A stretch of 25,463 nt of DNA from a virus, in the IMG/VR virus record IMGVR_UViG_3300020172_000002, positions 1-25,463 of that record, one strand, 5' to 3'. Both the position numbers and the translations under genes were made by a program. The first letter of the stretch is position 1, and each line of letters begins with the position of its first letter. Below, in pieces: positions 15,489 through 23,358 of the stretch. Below the pieces are notes generated by a model. It was not told the DNA's origin, ran no database searches, and saw only the letters and a list, made by a program, of their open reading frames with translations.

Positions 15489-15791
15489 ATGAAAGTGCAA
15501 ATAGTTTCAAAGACAGGTACTGGCTCTAGTTCCGCTTTGGTGATGAATACAAACGTCAGCCCCTTCAATGTGGGTTTTGGCGTTGTTGTGACTGGCACGG
15601 TCAACTATACCGTTCAGCACACTTTTGACGACCCTGCGGTGGGTTTTACCACTTGGTTCAGCCATCCAACGATTGCCAGCAAGACTGACAACCAAGATGG
15701 CAACTATGCGTTTCCTGTGACTGGTATCAAGGTTCTGGTGAACTCTGGTGCTGGTACGGCAACGATGAACCTCGTACAAGCAGGTATTTAA
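15489..15791 (+). CDS. Small virion-type protein (100 aa)
   Basis: A 100-aa beta-rich protein: MKVQIVSKTGTGSSSALVMN, then SPFNVGFGVVVTGTVNYTVQ and FPVTGIKVLVNSGAGTATMN. GGAG precedes ATG 15489, which I chose over an in-frame TTG at 15477 that lies at the ribosome site itself. Small proteins with the pattern VNYTVQHTFDDP and a closing TATMNLVQAG are common in phage structural modules and probably form small beta-sandwich virion components. Function is not known. Confidence 0.6.
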   Translation: MKVQIVSKTGTGSSSALVMNTNVSPFNVGFGVVVTGTVNYTVQHTFDDPAVGFTTWFSHPTIASKTDNQDGNYAFPVTGIKVLVNSGAGTATMNLVQAGI

Positions 15792-15792
15792 T

Positions 15793-16026
15793 ATGCCCTA
15801 CGTTGGTTACACAGGTGTAGCCAATCAAGCAAACACCAGCGATGGTTTTGCTTTGAATGTGACTGCCGCAAATGTGGTGGGCGCGACACCGGGCGATGAC
15901 GTGGGGGACAACGGTGTCGTTGACCTCTACGGTGGCGCGGCGCGGACTAAGTTTTACATCCTGATGGAGTCATCGGGGTACGTCTTGCAAGAAGACGATT
16001 TTAAAATTGAATTGGAGAGCAACTAA
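15793..16026 (+). CDS. Small phage protein (77 aa)
   Basis: A 77-aa acidic protein beginning MPYVGYTGVANQANTSDGFA and ending in KFYILMESSGYVLQEDDFKI followed by ELESN. It starts two bases after the preceding stop and its own stop overlaps the next start as TAATG, so the three genes are probably coupled. I do not recognise a family. Composition and position suggest a structural or assembly role. Confidence 0.55.
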   Translation: MPYVGYTGVANQANTSDGFALNVTAANVVGATPGDDVGDNGVVDLYGGAARTKFYILMESSGYVLQEDDFKIELESN

Positions 16027-16613
16027 TGGCTGACCAAAAAATATCGGCAATGCCGAATGCGGCAACGCTCACTGGAGCGGAACTTGTTCCTCTTGTTCAA
16101 TCGAGTGCCAATGTCAAATCAACACTGTCCACATTGAGCGCATTCTCCCGTGGAAATGCTGGCGCATTTTCAAGCAGTGTCACTCAGACTGGGTCAACCA
16201 CTGCTGGAACTGCCTTTACATTTAACACCACAGACTATGCTGGTGGCGTTACCTTGGCAAGCAACTCACGAGTAACTGCTCCTGTTGCTGGCACATACAA
16301 TTTACAGTTCAGTGTGCAACTGCAAAGCACGGATGTTGCCCCTCAAGACGCTTACATTTGGTTAAGAGTTAGTGGCACAGATGTTGGTGGTTCTGCTGGT
16401 CGTGTTGGTATGCCCGCACGGAAAAACCCAAGTGACCCATTCCATGCAATTTATGGCTGGAACTACTATTTAACTTTGACTGCCAACCAGTATGTTGAAA
16501 TTATTTGGTTGCCTACCGCACTAACAATTTCAGTTCCGACTTATGCGGCCCAGACAACTCCTGCAATCCCATCGACGCAGTCTGTCGTTGTGACTATGAG
16601 TCAGGTGGCATGA
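16026..16613 (+). CDS. Fibre-like virion protein with C1q/TNF-like C-terminus
   Basis: A 195-aa protein. Its N-terminus, ADQKISAMPNAATLTGAELV followed by PLVQ, is an anchor also found on phage tail fibres, and it parallels the start of the large fibre at 18966 (TILQLPAAGAITGTEAVPIV). Residues about 55-195 resemble a C1q/TNF-like jelly roll: AGTAFTFNTTDYAGGV, RVTAPVAGTYNLQFSVQL, YIWLRVSGTDV and QYVEIIWLPTALTISVP. Such domains trimerise and bind receptors or glycans. It lies upstream of the adaptor gene rather than in the main fibre cassette. A surface adhesin or decoration role is likely but unproven. Confidence 0.6.
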   Translation: MADQKISAMPNAATLTGAELVPLVQSSANVKSTLSTLSAFSRGNAGAFSSSVTQTGSTTAGTAFTFNTTDYAGGVTLASNSRVTAPVAGTYNLQFSVQLQSTDVAPQDAYIWLRVSGTDVGGSAGRVGMPARKNPSDPFHAIYGWNYYLTLTANQYVEIIWLPTALTISVPTYAAQTTPAIPSTQSVVVTMSQVA

Positions 16614-16891
16614 TGCCAAGCAAATCATCTTCTCAACACAATTTAATGGCGGCGGTTGCACATAACCCTGCGTTCGCCAAGAAGGTAGGAATTTCTCAAA
16701 AAGTCGGCAAAGAGTTTGCCAAGGCTGATGAGGGCAAGAAATTTAAAGGAGGCGGTCTCTATGACAACATCAATGCAAAGCGTGAAAGAATCGCTGAAGG
16801 CTCTGGCGAAAAAATGCGCCGAGTGGGTAGCAAAGGTGCGCCAACGGCTCAAGCCTTCCGAGAGTCAGCCAAAACAGCCAAACCAAAATGA
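16610..16891 (+). CDS. Small conserved basic phage protein with a GG tag
   Basis: A 93-aa basic protein beginning MMPSKSSSQHNLMAAVAHNP followed by AFAKKVGISQKVGKEFAKAD. This N-terminal pattern (S..QHnfMaavAhnp.FAkkvgi.qsvGkeF..AD) recurs in small uncharacterised phage proteins. FKGGGLYDN (about residues 45-53) matches the tag seen elsewhere in this window. The start ATG overlaps the preceding stop (ATGA), with AGGTGG upstream. ATG 16613 is an alternative one codon in. Its stop overlaps the next start. Function unknown. Confidence 0.65.
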   Translation: MMPSKSSSQHNLMAAVAHNPAFAKKVGISQKVGKEFAKADEGKKFKGGGLYDNINAKRERIAEGSGEKMRRVGSKGAPTAQAFRESAKTAKPK

Positions 16892-17142
16892 GCAAGAAAA
16901 AAGTTAATCTTGCAGTTGGTCGAGGCGAGAAGTTGTCCGTTGAAAAAGGTGCTGGATTAACTGCCAAAGGTCGGGCAAAATACAACCGTGAAACTGGGAG
17001 CAATTTAAAGGCTCCTCAGCCTCAAGGTGGGGCGCGAAAGGACTCTTTTTGCGCTCGTATGTCAGGCGTTGTAGAGCATTCAAAGGGAGATGCCCCGCGG
17101 GCAAAAGCATCTTTGAAGCGTTGGGATTGTCCCGGTTGGTAA
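16888..17142 (+). CDS. DUF6321-type small phage protein
   Basis: An 84-aa basic protein matching the DUF6321 pattern from memory: GAGLTAKGRAKYNRETGSNL, KAPQPQG, then RKDSFCARMSGVV and ASLKRWDCPGW. The conserved AKGRAKYNR.TGSNLK and SFCARMSG motifs and a second cysteine near the end are present. This family is found in phages and has no assigned function. The start overlaps the upstream stop (ATGA). The gene lies in a string of small basic proteins before the adaptor. Confidence 0.75.
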   Translation: MSKKKVNLAVGRGEKLSVEKGAGLTAKGRAKYNRETGSNLKAPQPQGGARKDSFCARMSGVVEHSKGDAPRAKASLKRWDCPGW

Positions 17143-17156
17143 ACAGGAGAGAAAAA

Positions 17157-17513
17157 ATGCCATTTCCAAAAGAAGTTATTTCCGAGAATTTAGAAAAATA
17201 TGGCCCCAAGGTGGGTTCTAATGTTGACAAACTTGAGGAAACGGTATCTCTTGCCGCTGGTCGCAAGCCCCGCGAAAGAAACGAAATGCTAGGCCAAAAC
17301 ATAATGGCTATGGCTGGTCGCTCTGACGCCCGCAAGCAGAATGAAAAACTTATAAAAGAAGCCCAAGAGTTGGGTGACCAATACAAGCGTGAGGCCAGAG
17401 GCACAGAAGACACCTCCAGCACAATCCCTAAGCGTATGCTAAGTGCATTGGGTTTCAAGCATGGTGGAAAGATTTCAACCTGCTCTCCAAACAAAAGCCA
17501 ATCACGGTGGTAA
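17157..17513 (+). CDS. Small helical phage protein with C-terminal GG tag
   Basis: A 118-aa hydrophilic protein, probably helical over most of its length (NLEKYGPKVGSNVDKLEETV, then NEKLIKEAQELGDQYKREA). AGGAGAGAAAAA precedes ATG 17157, which I chose over a longer upstream reading that would overlap the DUF6321 gene. The C-terminus, MLSALGFKHGGKISTCSP, carries another aromatic-x-x-Gly-Gly tag near the end, as in the giant protein. Function unknown. It lies three bases upstream of the adaptor gene. Confidence 0.6.
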   Translation: MPFPKEVISENLEKYGPKVGSNVDKLEETVSLAAGRKPRERNEMLGQNIMAMAGRSDARKQNEKLIKEAQELGDQYKREARGTEDTSSTIPKRMLSALGFKHGGKISTCSPNKSQSRW

Positions 17514-17516
17514 GTA

Positions 17517-18587
17517 ATGGCGTATTCTGACACCTACGGACAAACATACAACGTACAGACGTTGATTGACCACGGCGCTCGTCGGTGCGGAAAACTTGCC
17601 GAGGAGTTGACATCTGAGCAGGTCTTGTCTTCTCGCCAGTCGCTTGGCTTTCTTTTGTCTAACCTCATCAACCGAGGTATTCAGTACTGGTGCATCAGCA
17701 AAGAGGTTATTGGCCTGACGCCAGACAAATACCGCTACACCCTGCCTGATGGGGCTGTAGACACGTTAAACGTGCTGTATCGCACCCTGAACCGCCCTTC
17801 TGGCGCGTACACCTCTTCTGCTGGCGGAACGGTTGCAAACCTGTACGACGGCAACATTGACACCTACGCCCAGCAGACTTCTGCAAATGGTAACTTCACG
17901 GTCAACTACGGCACGACAAACCCTATCTATGCAGGCTCTATTGGGTTTTTGCCCTACATTGCAGGCGGTGGCTCGGCAACTTGGAACATTACGCTCGAAT
18001 ACTCAAGTGATGGGGCGACTTTCAACACTTTGGAGAACCTTGGCGCAATTTCGGTGACCGACAACACATGGGTGTGGACGGACATTGACCCGGGGCAAAA
18101 CGTCGCTTTCTACCGCATTAGAGCCTCCTCTGGCACGACTTTAGCCCTGCGTGAGTGGTATATCGGCAATAACAGCACCGAAGTGATGATGTCTCGCTTA
18201 AACCGCGATGACTACACAAACCTGCCAAATAAGAACTTCACAGCGAACCAGCCCTACCAGTTTTGGTTTGACCGCACGATTCCTAACCCCACGATTTACC
18301 TGTGGCCTACCCCTAGCAATGCATTCGTGCAAATGACTGTGTGGTACTCCACCCAAATCATGGATGTGGGTGCTTTGACGGATGAACTACAGATTCCACA
18401 GCGCTGGTACGAGGCTGTGCTGTTTATGCTGGCTCACCGTATGAGCCTCGAACTCCCACAAGTTGGCATGGACAGGGTTCAGTATCTTGAGAAGATGGCT
18501 GAGAAGTATCTCTACGAGGCAGAGCAGGAAGAGCGCGACAAGTCGCCAATCTACTTTGCCCCTAACATTTCCCCGTATACGAGGTAA
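17517..18587 (+). CDS. gp4-like head-tail adaptor with inserted discoidin-like domain
   Basis: A 356-aa protein whose ends fit P22 gp4-like head-completion adaptors, which dock on the portal and receive the tail. The N-terminal part has helical VQTLIDHGARRCGKLAEELT and LSNLINRGIQYW, then YRYTLPDGAVDTLNVLYR. The C-terminal part has MSRLNRDDYTNLPNKNF, QPYQFWFDRTIPNPTIYLWP, PQRWYEAVLFMLAHRMSLEL and a final charged helix. Between them (about residues 95-222) is a beta-rich insert (ANLYDGNIDTY, WNITLEYSSDGATFN, VAFYRIRASSGTTLALREWY) with the pattern of an F5/8 type C (discoidin) carbohydrate-binding domain. The adaptor-core assignment is fairly strong, and the insert is likely but from memory of the fold pattern. 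Confidence 0.75.
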   Translation: MAYSDTYGQTYNVQTLIDHGARRCGKLAEELTSEQVLSSRQSLGFLLSNLINRGIQYWCISKEVIGLTPDKYRYTLPDGAVDTLNVLYRTLNRPSGAYTSSAGGTVANLYDGNIDTYAQQTSANGNFTVNYGTTNPIYAGSIGFLPYIAGGGSATWNITLEYSSDGATFNTLENLGAISVTDNTWVWTDIDPGQNVAFYRIRASSGTTLALREWYIGNNSTEVMMSRLNRDDYTNLPNKNFTANQPYQFWFDRTIPNPTIYLWPTPSNAFVQMTVWYSTQIMDVGALTDELQIPQRWYEAVLFMLAHRMSLELPQVGMDRVQYLEKMAEKYLYEAEQEERDKSPIYFAPNISPYTR

Positions 18588-18590
18588 CCG

Positions 18591-18965
18591 ATGCCAGTCT
18601 TCATGGACACAATTGGTCTGTCTTCTCTTGCCATCGCGGTGTGCGATAGGTGCAAGATGAAACGTGCCTATGTGGACTTGAGGCCCGACGGGAATTCCCC
18701 CGGACTGCGTGTGTGCGGGGAAGGTTGCTGGGACACCCTTGACCCTTACCGCTTGGCGGCACGCAAAACCGAGAGGATTAACCTTCGCTTTGCACGCCCT
18801 GATGTAAGCGTTGCGGCAAACGACAATTTCTTGATGACGGGTAGTCAAAACTTGGATGGCTCTAGCCAGTTCCAGATTTCGACTGAGCAAAACACTCAGA
18901 CGCCGACTAACACAGGGAACAAAGACACAATTGCTCCGAACCCTCCAGACAATACGAGTACATAA
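18591..18965 (+). CDS. Small four-cysteine (zinc-ribbon-like) phage protein
   Basis: A 124-aa protein with Cys18, Cys21, Cys42 and Cys46 (VCDRCKMK and RVCGEGC), a spacing suited to a zinc ribbon. YVDLRPDGNSPGLR lies between the pairs and DPYRLAARKTERINLRFARP after them, a pattern found in small conserved proteins next to tail adaptor and fibre genes. The C-terminal third is Thr/Asn/Gln-rich and probably disordered. The gene is three bases after the adaptor and immediately before the large fibre. A structural zinc-binding role is inferred. Confidence 0.68.
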   Translation: MPVFMDTIGLSSLAIAVCDRCKMKRAYVDLRPDGNSPGLRVCGEGCWDTLDPYRLAARKTERINLRFARPDVSVAANDNFLMTGSQNLDGSSQFQISTEQNTQTPTNTGNKDTIAPNPPDNTST

Positions 18966-21707
18966 ATGTCAGCACAAGTCACCATACTCCAACTCCCAGC
19001 CGCTGGTGCTATCACTGGCACTGAGGCTGTTCCTATTGTCCAAAATGGCGTGACGGTACAGACGACCACGGGCGCAATTACTAATTCGCCATCGCAGACA
19101 TATACATACCTGACGGTAACCCAGACTCCGCAACTGCCTAACAGTCGCTACATTGGCGGGACAAATGGCTTGACTGTGACTGATGGGGGCATTCAAGGGG
19201 TGCTGAATGTCACGACCTCTGGCGCTTTATTGCAGATTGTTCAGGCTGATACTGGATTCCTTGTTAAAACGTCTTCTACGACCGTTACGCGCCGTTATAT
19301 TGAAACTGTAGGCACTGGCATATCAGTTTCCAACGGTAGTGGGGTTAGTGGCAATCCGCAAATCGAGTTATCTAATCAGCTTCAACTTTTTTCAAATGCC
19401 AGCTTGAATGGCTTTGTGGTTCTTACAAGCGGCGGGGCAGTTACAAGCACGACGATGGTTGGCACTGCAAATCAGATTGGCATCACAAACCCTACAGGGG
19501 TAGGTAACCCAGTTTTCTCGATTGCTGACAACGCAGTGATGCCGGGTACTGGTGCGATGACCATCCCCAAAGGCACATCAGGCCAGCAACCCGTTGCATC
19601 CGTAGATGGCATGATTCGTTACGACACCTCTTATGGTGCGTTCTACGGCTATTCTGGCGGCTCGTGGAATCAGTTTTCCCTGTCTGGTGGTGTTACTCAG
19701 GTCAACACTGGCACAGGTCTGACAGGTGGCCCAATCACGGGTGTTGGCACAATCTCAATTGACAACACCACTGTGACGTATGGCTCTTATGGCTCTACGA
19801 CTCAAGTTGGCACGTTTACTGTCAATGCTCAAGGACAGTTGACTGCCGCCGCTAACGTGACAATCAGCGCGTCTGGCATTGGCGCGGTGACCACCATCAA
19901 TGGCACTGCAAACGAAATAACATCATCAGGTGCATCGACTGTCACCTTGTCTTTGCCTGCGGCCTTGACCTTTACTGGTAAGACAGTAACAGGTGGTACT
20001 TTCACGGGTACTACGGTAACTGGCGCCACTCAGACTGGCGGAACAATCAACAACACCCCAATTGGTGGTACGACCCCAAGTTCTGGTGCTTTTACGACTA
20101 TTTCAGCCTCTGTAAGTGGAACTGTTGGCGGGGACACAATTACCACCAATACAGCGACTCAGACCCTTACAAACAAAACTTTGACCCTCCCAGTCATTGC
20201 TTCTATCAGCAATACTGGTGTTTTGACTTTGCCTACGTCTACCGATACTTTGGTAGGTAGAGCGACGACTGACACATTGACCAACAAGTCGATGAGTGGG
20301 TCAACTAACACATTCACGAATCTGCCCAACAATGCGCTGACAAACTCGTCAATCACTGTTGGAACAACTGCAATTGCTTTGGGCGCCTCAAGTCTTACCT
20401 TGGGTGGTTTGACTTCTGTTGCTGTGACGCAAGACCCAACAACCGCGTTGCAGTTGGCAACTAAGCAGTATGTGGACACGTTGGCGGCGTCTGGTATTCA
20501 CTACCACGCGCCTGTTTATGTTGAGTCACCAGACACCGCTGGGAACTTGAATGCAACGTATAACCAACCCGGTGGGGCTGGCGACGGCGTAGGCGCTACC
20601 CTGACCAACGCTGGCGCACAGGTGGCTTTGACCATCGACGGCGTCTTGATGACCGTTGGCAAGCGGGTGTTGATTTACAACCAGACCAACCAAACTCAAA
20701 ACGGTGTGTACACCGTCACTGTTGTTGGTGATGGCTCGACAAACTGGGTACTGACCCGCGCAACTGACGCAGACACATATGCACCCTTCAGCCCTAACTC
20801 ACTAGGCCAAGGCGACGCCTTCTTTGTGCAGGCAGGAAATACAGGCGCAGGCGAGACCTACATCTGCAACACTGTTGGCACTATTGTGTTTGGCACGACC
20901 AACATCACGTTTGTTCAACTTTCGTCTGCTCAGATTTACTCTGCTGGTACTGGCCTGACGCTGACCAATACGACTTTCAGCATCACAAATACGGCTGTAG
21001 TGGCTGGCTCCTACGGTTTGGCGGCTTCTGTACCTACGATTGCAGTGAATGCTCAGGGTCAGATTACAAGCGCCAGCAACACCGCAATTGCAATCAACGG
21101 CAACCAGATTACCTCTGGCACTGTGGGTTCTGCTTACATTTCAGGCTCTTACACAGGAATTACAGGTGTAGGAACTGTGACCGCGGGTACTTGGAACGCA
21201 ACCACGATTGGCGTGGCCTACGGAGGCACTGGGCTGGCCTCCTACACCCTTGGCGATATGTTGTATGCCTCTGGCACTTCAACGCTGTCTAAGCTGGCTA
21301 TTGGCACGGTGGGTCAAGTCCTGACCTCAACAGGCTCTGCTCCGCAGTATGTGGCTCAGTCAACCCTGTCTGTAGGTACGGCGACCAACTTGGCGGGTGG
21401 CACAACAGGTTCTTTGCCTTACCAATCAAGCGCAAATACAACCACTTTCTTGGCGCTTGGCACATCTAGCTATGTGCTGACTGCTGGCGCAAGCGCTCCT
21501 CAATACGTTGCTCAATCTACTCTGTCCGTTGGAAGCGCAACAGACGCAACAAATACCGCTATCACGGCAAATTCGACCAACGCAACGAACTACCTTACTT
21601 TCGTGAGCGCTACTAGCGGTAACCTTGGGCAATTGGTAAACTCATCAATAACTTGCAATCCCTCAACTGGCGTGCTGACAGGCGGGATTTCTGGAGGAAC
21701 TTTCTAA
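18966..21707 (+). CDS. Large modular tail fibre protein
   Basis: A 913-aa Thr/Ser/Gly-rich beta-repeat protein. The N-terminal anchor motif TILQLPAAGAITGTEAVPIV (6-25) parallels the start of the gene at 16026. Repeated fibre modules follow: IPKGTSGQQP...MIRYDTSYGAFYGYSG (about 200-230), GTGLTGGPITGVGTISI, TLTNKTLTLP..., an ATKQYVDTLAASG module with a following domain containing GKRVLIYNQTNQTQNGVYTV (about 500-650), and VAYGGTGLASYTLGDMLYAS. The C-terminus has a 52-residue repeat of APQYVAQSTLSVG and ends with NPSTGVLTGGISGGTF, where related fibres usually continue into further repeats. It is probably the main trimeric fibre. The next fibre gene starts one base after its stop. Confidence 0.85.
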   Translation: MSAQVTILQLPAAGAITGTEAVPIVQNGVTVQTTTGAITNSPSQTYTYLTVTQTPQLPNSRYIGGTNGLTVTDGGIQGVLNVTTSGALLQIVQADTGFLVKTSSTTVTRRYIETVGTGISVSNGSGVSGNPQIELSNQLQLFSNASLNGFVVLTSGGAVTSTTMVGTANQIGITNPTGVGNPVFSIADNAVMPGTGAMTIPKGTSGQQPVASVDGMIRYDTSYGAFYGYSGGSWNQFSLSGGVTQVNTGTGLTGGPITGVGTISIDNTTVTYGSYGSTTQVGTFTVNAQGQLTAAANVTISASGIGAVTTINGTANEITSSGASTVTLSLPAALTFTGKTVTGGTFTGTTVTGATQTGGTINNTPIGGTTPSSGAFTTISASVSGTVGGDTITTNTATQTLTNKTLTLPVIASISNTGVLTLPTSTDTLVGRATTDTLTNKSMSGSTNTFTNLPNNALTNSSITVGTTAIALGASSLTLGGLTSVAVTQDPTTALQLATKQYVDTLAASGIHYHAPVYVESPDTAGNLNATYNQPGGAGDGVGATLTNAGAQVALTIDGVLMTVGKRVLIYNQTNQTQNGVYTVTVVGDGSTNWVLTRATDADTYAPFSPNSLGQGDAFFVQAGNTGAGETYICNTVGTIVFGTTNITFVQLSSAQIYSAGTGLTLTNTTFSITNTAVVAGSYGLAASVPTIAVNAQGQITSASNTAIAINGNQITSGTVGSAYISGSYTGITGVGTVTAGTWNATTIGVAYGGTGLASYTLGDMLYASGTSTLSKLAIGTVGQVLTSTGSAPQYVAQSTLSVGTATNLAGGTTGSLPYQSSANTTTFLALGTSSYVLTAGASAPQYVAQSTLSVGSATDATNTAITANSTNATNYLTFVSATSGNLGQLVNSSITCNPSTGVLTGGISGGTF
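21339..21542 (+). repeat. 52-codon tandem repeat in the large tail fibre
   Basis: APQYVAQSTLSVGTAT and APQYVAQSTLSVGSAT are encoded 156 bases apart (21339 and 21495), with synonymous differences in several codons. The preceding segments (GQVLTSTGS and SYVLTAGAS) also align. Confidence 0.8.
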
Positions 21708-21708
21708 A

Positions 21709-22566
21709 ATGGCGGCAATAAATTACACCCCAATTCAGTTGTACAGAAGTACAACGCCTTCTGCCGTTCCTCTGGCGGCAAACCTTGCGGCTGGCGAACT
21801 GGCACTGAATATCGTTGACGGCAAGCTGTACTACAACGACAGCGGAGTGGTCAAGCTGTTGGCCTCCAATGCCGCCACCACGGTTGTCAACACAATTACG
21901 TTTGGCACGACTGGCCTGACCCCATCGGTTGCGACTTCGGGCGCGGTTACTGTGGCGGGAACTCTGGTTGTCGGAAACGGCGGCACAGGACTCACCACAA
22001 TCACCGCAGGGCGCATTTTGTACGGTGCTGGTACATCAGCCATCGGAAACTCTGCAAGCCTCTTCTGGGACACCGCAAACAGCCGTTTGGGCGTGAATAC
22101 CGCAACTCCAGCGGTAACTGCCGAATTGGTGGGTACGGATGCAATGCTTATTCCCAAGGGAACGACAGGAAACCGTCCTACAGGCGTTTCAGGCTATTTG
22201 CGTTTCAACACTACGACGACCGAGTTTGAGGGCTATAACGGCACTGCATGGGCTTCTGTGGGTGGTGCGGCACTGAGCAACGACACATCAACTACATCGA
22301 ACATCTATCCGCTGTCTGCGGCGGCTACTTCTGGCACGGCATCGACGCTGTACACATCGAACGCTAAGTTCCTGTACAAGCCTTCTACTGGTGAGTTGCA
22401 AGCCTCTGAAATTGTTGCAACAAATGGCTTGCTTGTGAATGCGACCGCAGTGAGTGCAAATTACACTATTGGCGCTGGCTACAACGCATTCTCTGTTGGC
22501 CCAATCACAATTAACGCAGGAATTTCTGTAACTGTTTCCAGTGGTCAACGCTGGCTCGTTCAATAA
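21709..22566 (+). CDS. Second modular tail fibre protein
   Basis: A 285-aa fibre with a typical N-terminal attachment pattern (PIQLYRSTTPSAVPLAANLA followed by AGELALNIVDGKLYYNDSG). Next come VVGNGGTGLTTITAGRILYG, then SRLGVNTATPAVTAEL, then IPKGTTGNRP...YLRFNTTTTEFEGYNGTAW (about 148-182), the same module as in the preceding fibre. It ends with ANYTIGAGYNAFSVGPITIN, then ISVTVSSGQRWLVQ, a common fibre tip pattern. GGAGGA at 21693-21698, inside the end of the previous gene, serves as ribosome site. Probably trimeric and part of the adsorption apparatus. Confidence 0.8.
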   Translation: MAAINYTPIQLYRSTTPSAVPLAANLAAGELALNIVDGKLYYNDSGVVKLLASNAATTVVNTITFGTTGLTPSVATSGAVTVAGTLVVGNGGTGLTTITAGRILYGAGTSAIGNSASLFWDTANSRLGVNTATPAVTAELVGTDAMLIPKGTTGNRPTGVSGYLRFNTTTTEFEGYNGTAWASVGGAALSNDTSTTSNIYPLSAAATSGTASTLYTSNAKFLYKPSTGELQASEIVATNGLLVNATAVSANYTIGAGYNAFSVGPITINAGISVTVSSGQRWLVQ

Positions 22567-22576
22567 GGGATAAACA

Positions 22577-23194
22577 ATGCCAAATGTAATTAACGGAACA
22601 TCCACAGGCTCTGGGGGTCTAATCACCACTGGAGACGACAGTGGAATCCTGAACATTCAGACAAACGAAACAACAGCTTTAACCATTTCAACAGGTCAAG
22701 TTGTTACTTTTGCACAGGCTCCCGTATTTCCTGCGGCATCTATTCCTCAAGCCGCACTTGCCGCTAATGTGGCTGGCAACGGCCCTCTTTTAATAAGTGG
22801 CTCTTCAACTGGCGTAAGTGCGCCGACTGGAACTACAACTGTATTTACATCATACGCCGCAAGTGCGGTTGATACAGCAAGTGCTTTTAACACGGCAAAT
22901 GGCAGGTTCACGCCTCAAATTGCAGGATACTATTTGGTTAGTGCGTGGGTTGGATACGACAGCAATGGAATCAACGCTTCGTCTTTTAGTTCAAACATTC
23001 TTAAAAACAATGCTGCTTATGCATATTTTGGTAGCGGCTCCAGTTCTACCGTGTATCCAAAAATTGAAGTGACTAGCCTTGTTCCAATGAATGGAACAAC
23101 TGACTACATTACGGTTGCCGCTTATCAAATCAGCGGTGGCACAGCAACCAATCTTTATGCACAACTACAAGCAGTTTTAATAAGGGCCGCATGA
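22577..23194 (+). CDS. C1q/TNF-like tail fibre or receptor-binding protein
   Basis: A 205-aa protein. Residues about 10-60 form a fibre stem (GLITTGDDSGILNIQTNETT, ALTISTGQVVTF, PVFPAASIPQAAL). The C-terminal 110 residues have a C1q-like pattern (AFNTANGRFTPQIAGYYLVS, AWVGYDS, ITVAAYQISGG) expected to form a trimeric jelly roll that may bind a surface glycan. The strand layout resembles the protein at 16026, but the sequences differ. AAGGG before the ATG is the ribosome site. Its stop overlaps the start of the next mini-protein. Confidence 0.7.
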   Translation: MPNVINGTSTGSGGLITTGDDSGILNIQTNETTALTISTGQVVTFAQAPVFPAASIPQAALAANVAGNGPLLISGSSTGVSAPTGTTTVFTSYAASAVDTASAFNTANGRFTPQIAGYYLVSAWVGYDSNGINASSFSSNILKNNAAYAYFGSGSSSTVYPKIEVTSLVPMNGTTDYITVAAYQISGGTATNLYAQLQAVLIRAA

Positions 23195-23358
23195 TGACAC
23201 TCTACGAAAAAATCAAATCAATTTATCCGCAGATTGAAGATGCTGAATTTCGCCAAGTGTATGGAAGCATCTCTTTGTTCAAAGAGGGTGACCTTGAATA
23301 CATTGCGAAGTGGGAACACCCAACACTGCCTCGCCCCACTGAGGAGCAATTAACATGA
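23191..23358 (+). CDS. XkdW-like mini-protein of the tail-fibre cassette
   Basis: A 55-aa ORF starting with ATGATGA across the upstream stop (ATG 23194 is an alternative). It begins MMTLYEKIKSIYPQIEDAEF and ends AKWEHPTLPRPTEEQLT. The YEKIK..YP.i.d..F and IakWnHPtLp.PT.EqL patterns resemble XkdW-like small phage proteins found beside fibre genes. They may assist fibre assembly or bind the fibre tip, but function is not established. Confidence 0.65.
   Translation: MMTLYEKIKSIYPQIEDAEFRQVYGSISLFKEGDLEYIAKWEHPTLPRPTEEQLT

Noticed and set aside
17049-17156. Longer start for the protein at 17157
   Set aside because: It would overlap the DUF6321 gene in another frame and has no ribosome site, whereas ATG 17157 has AGGAG.
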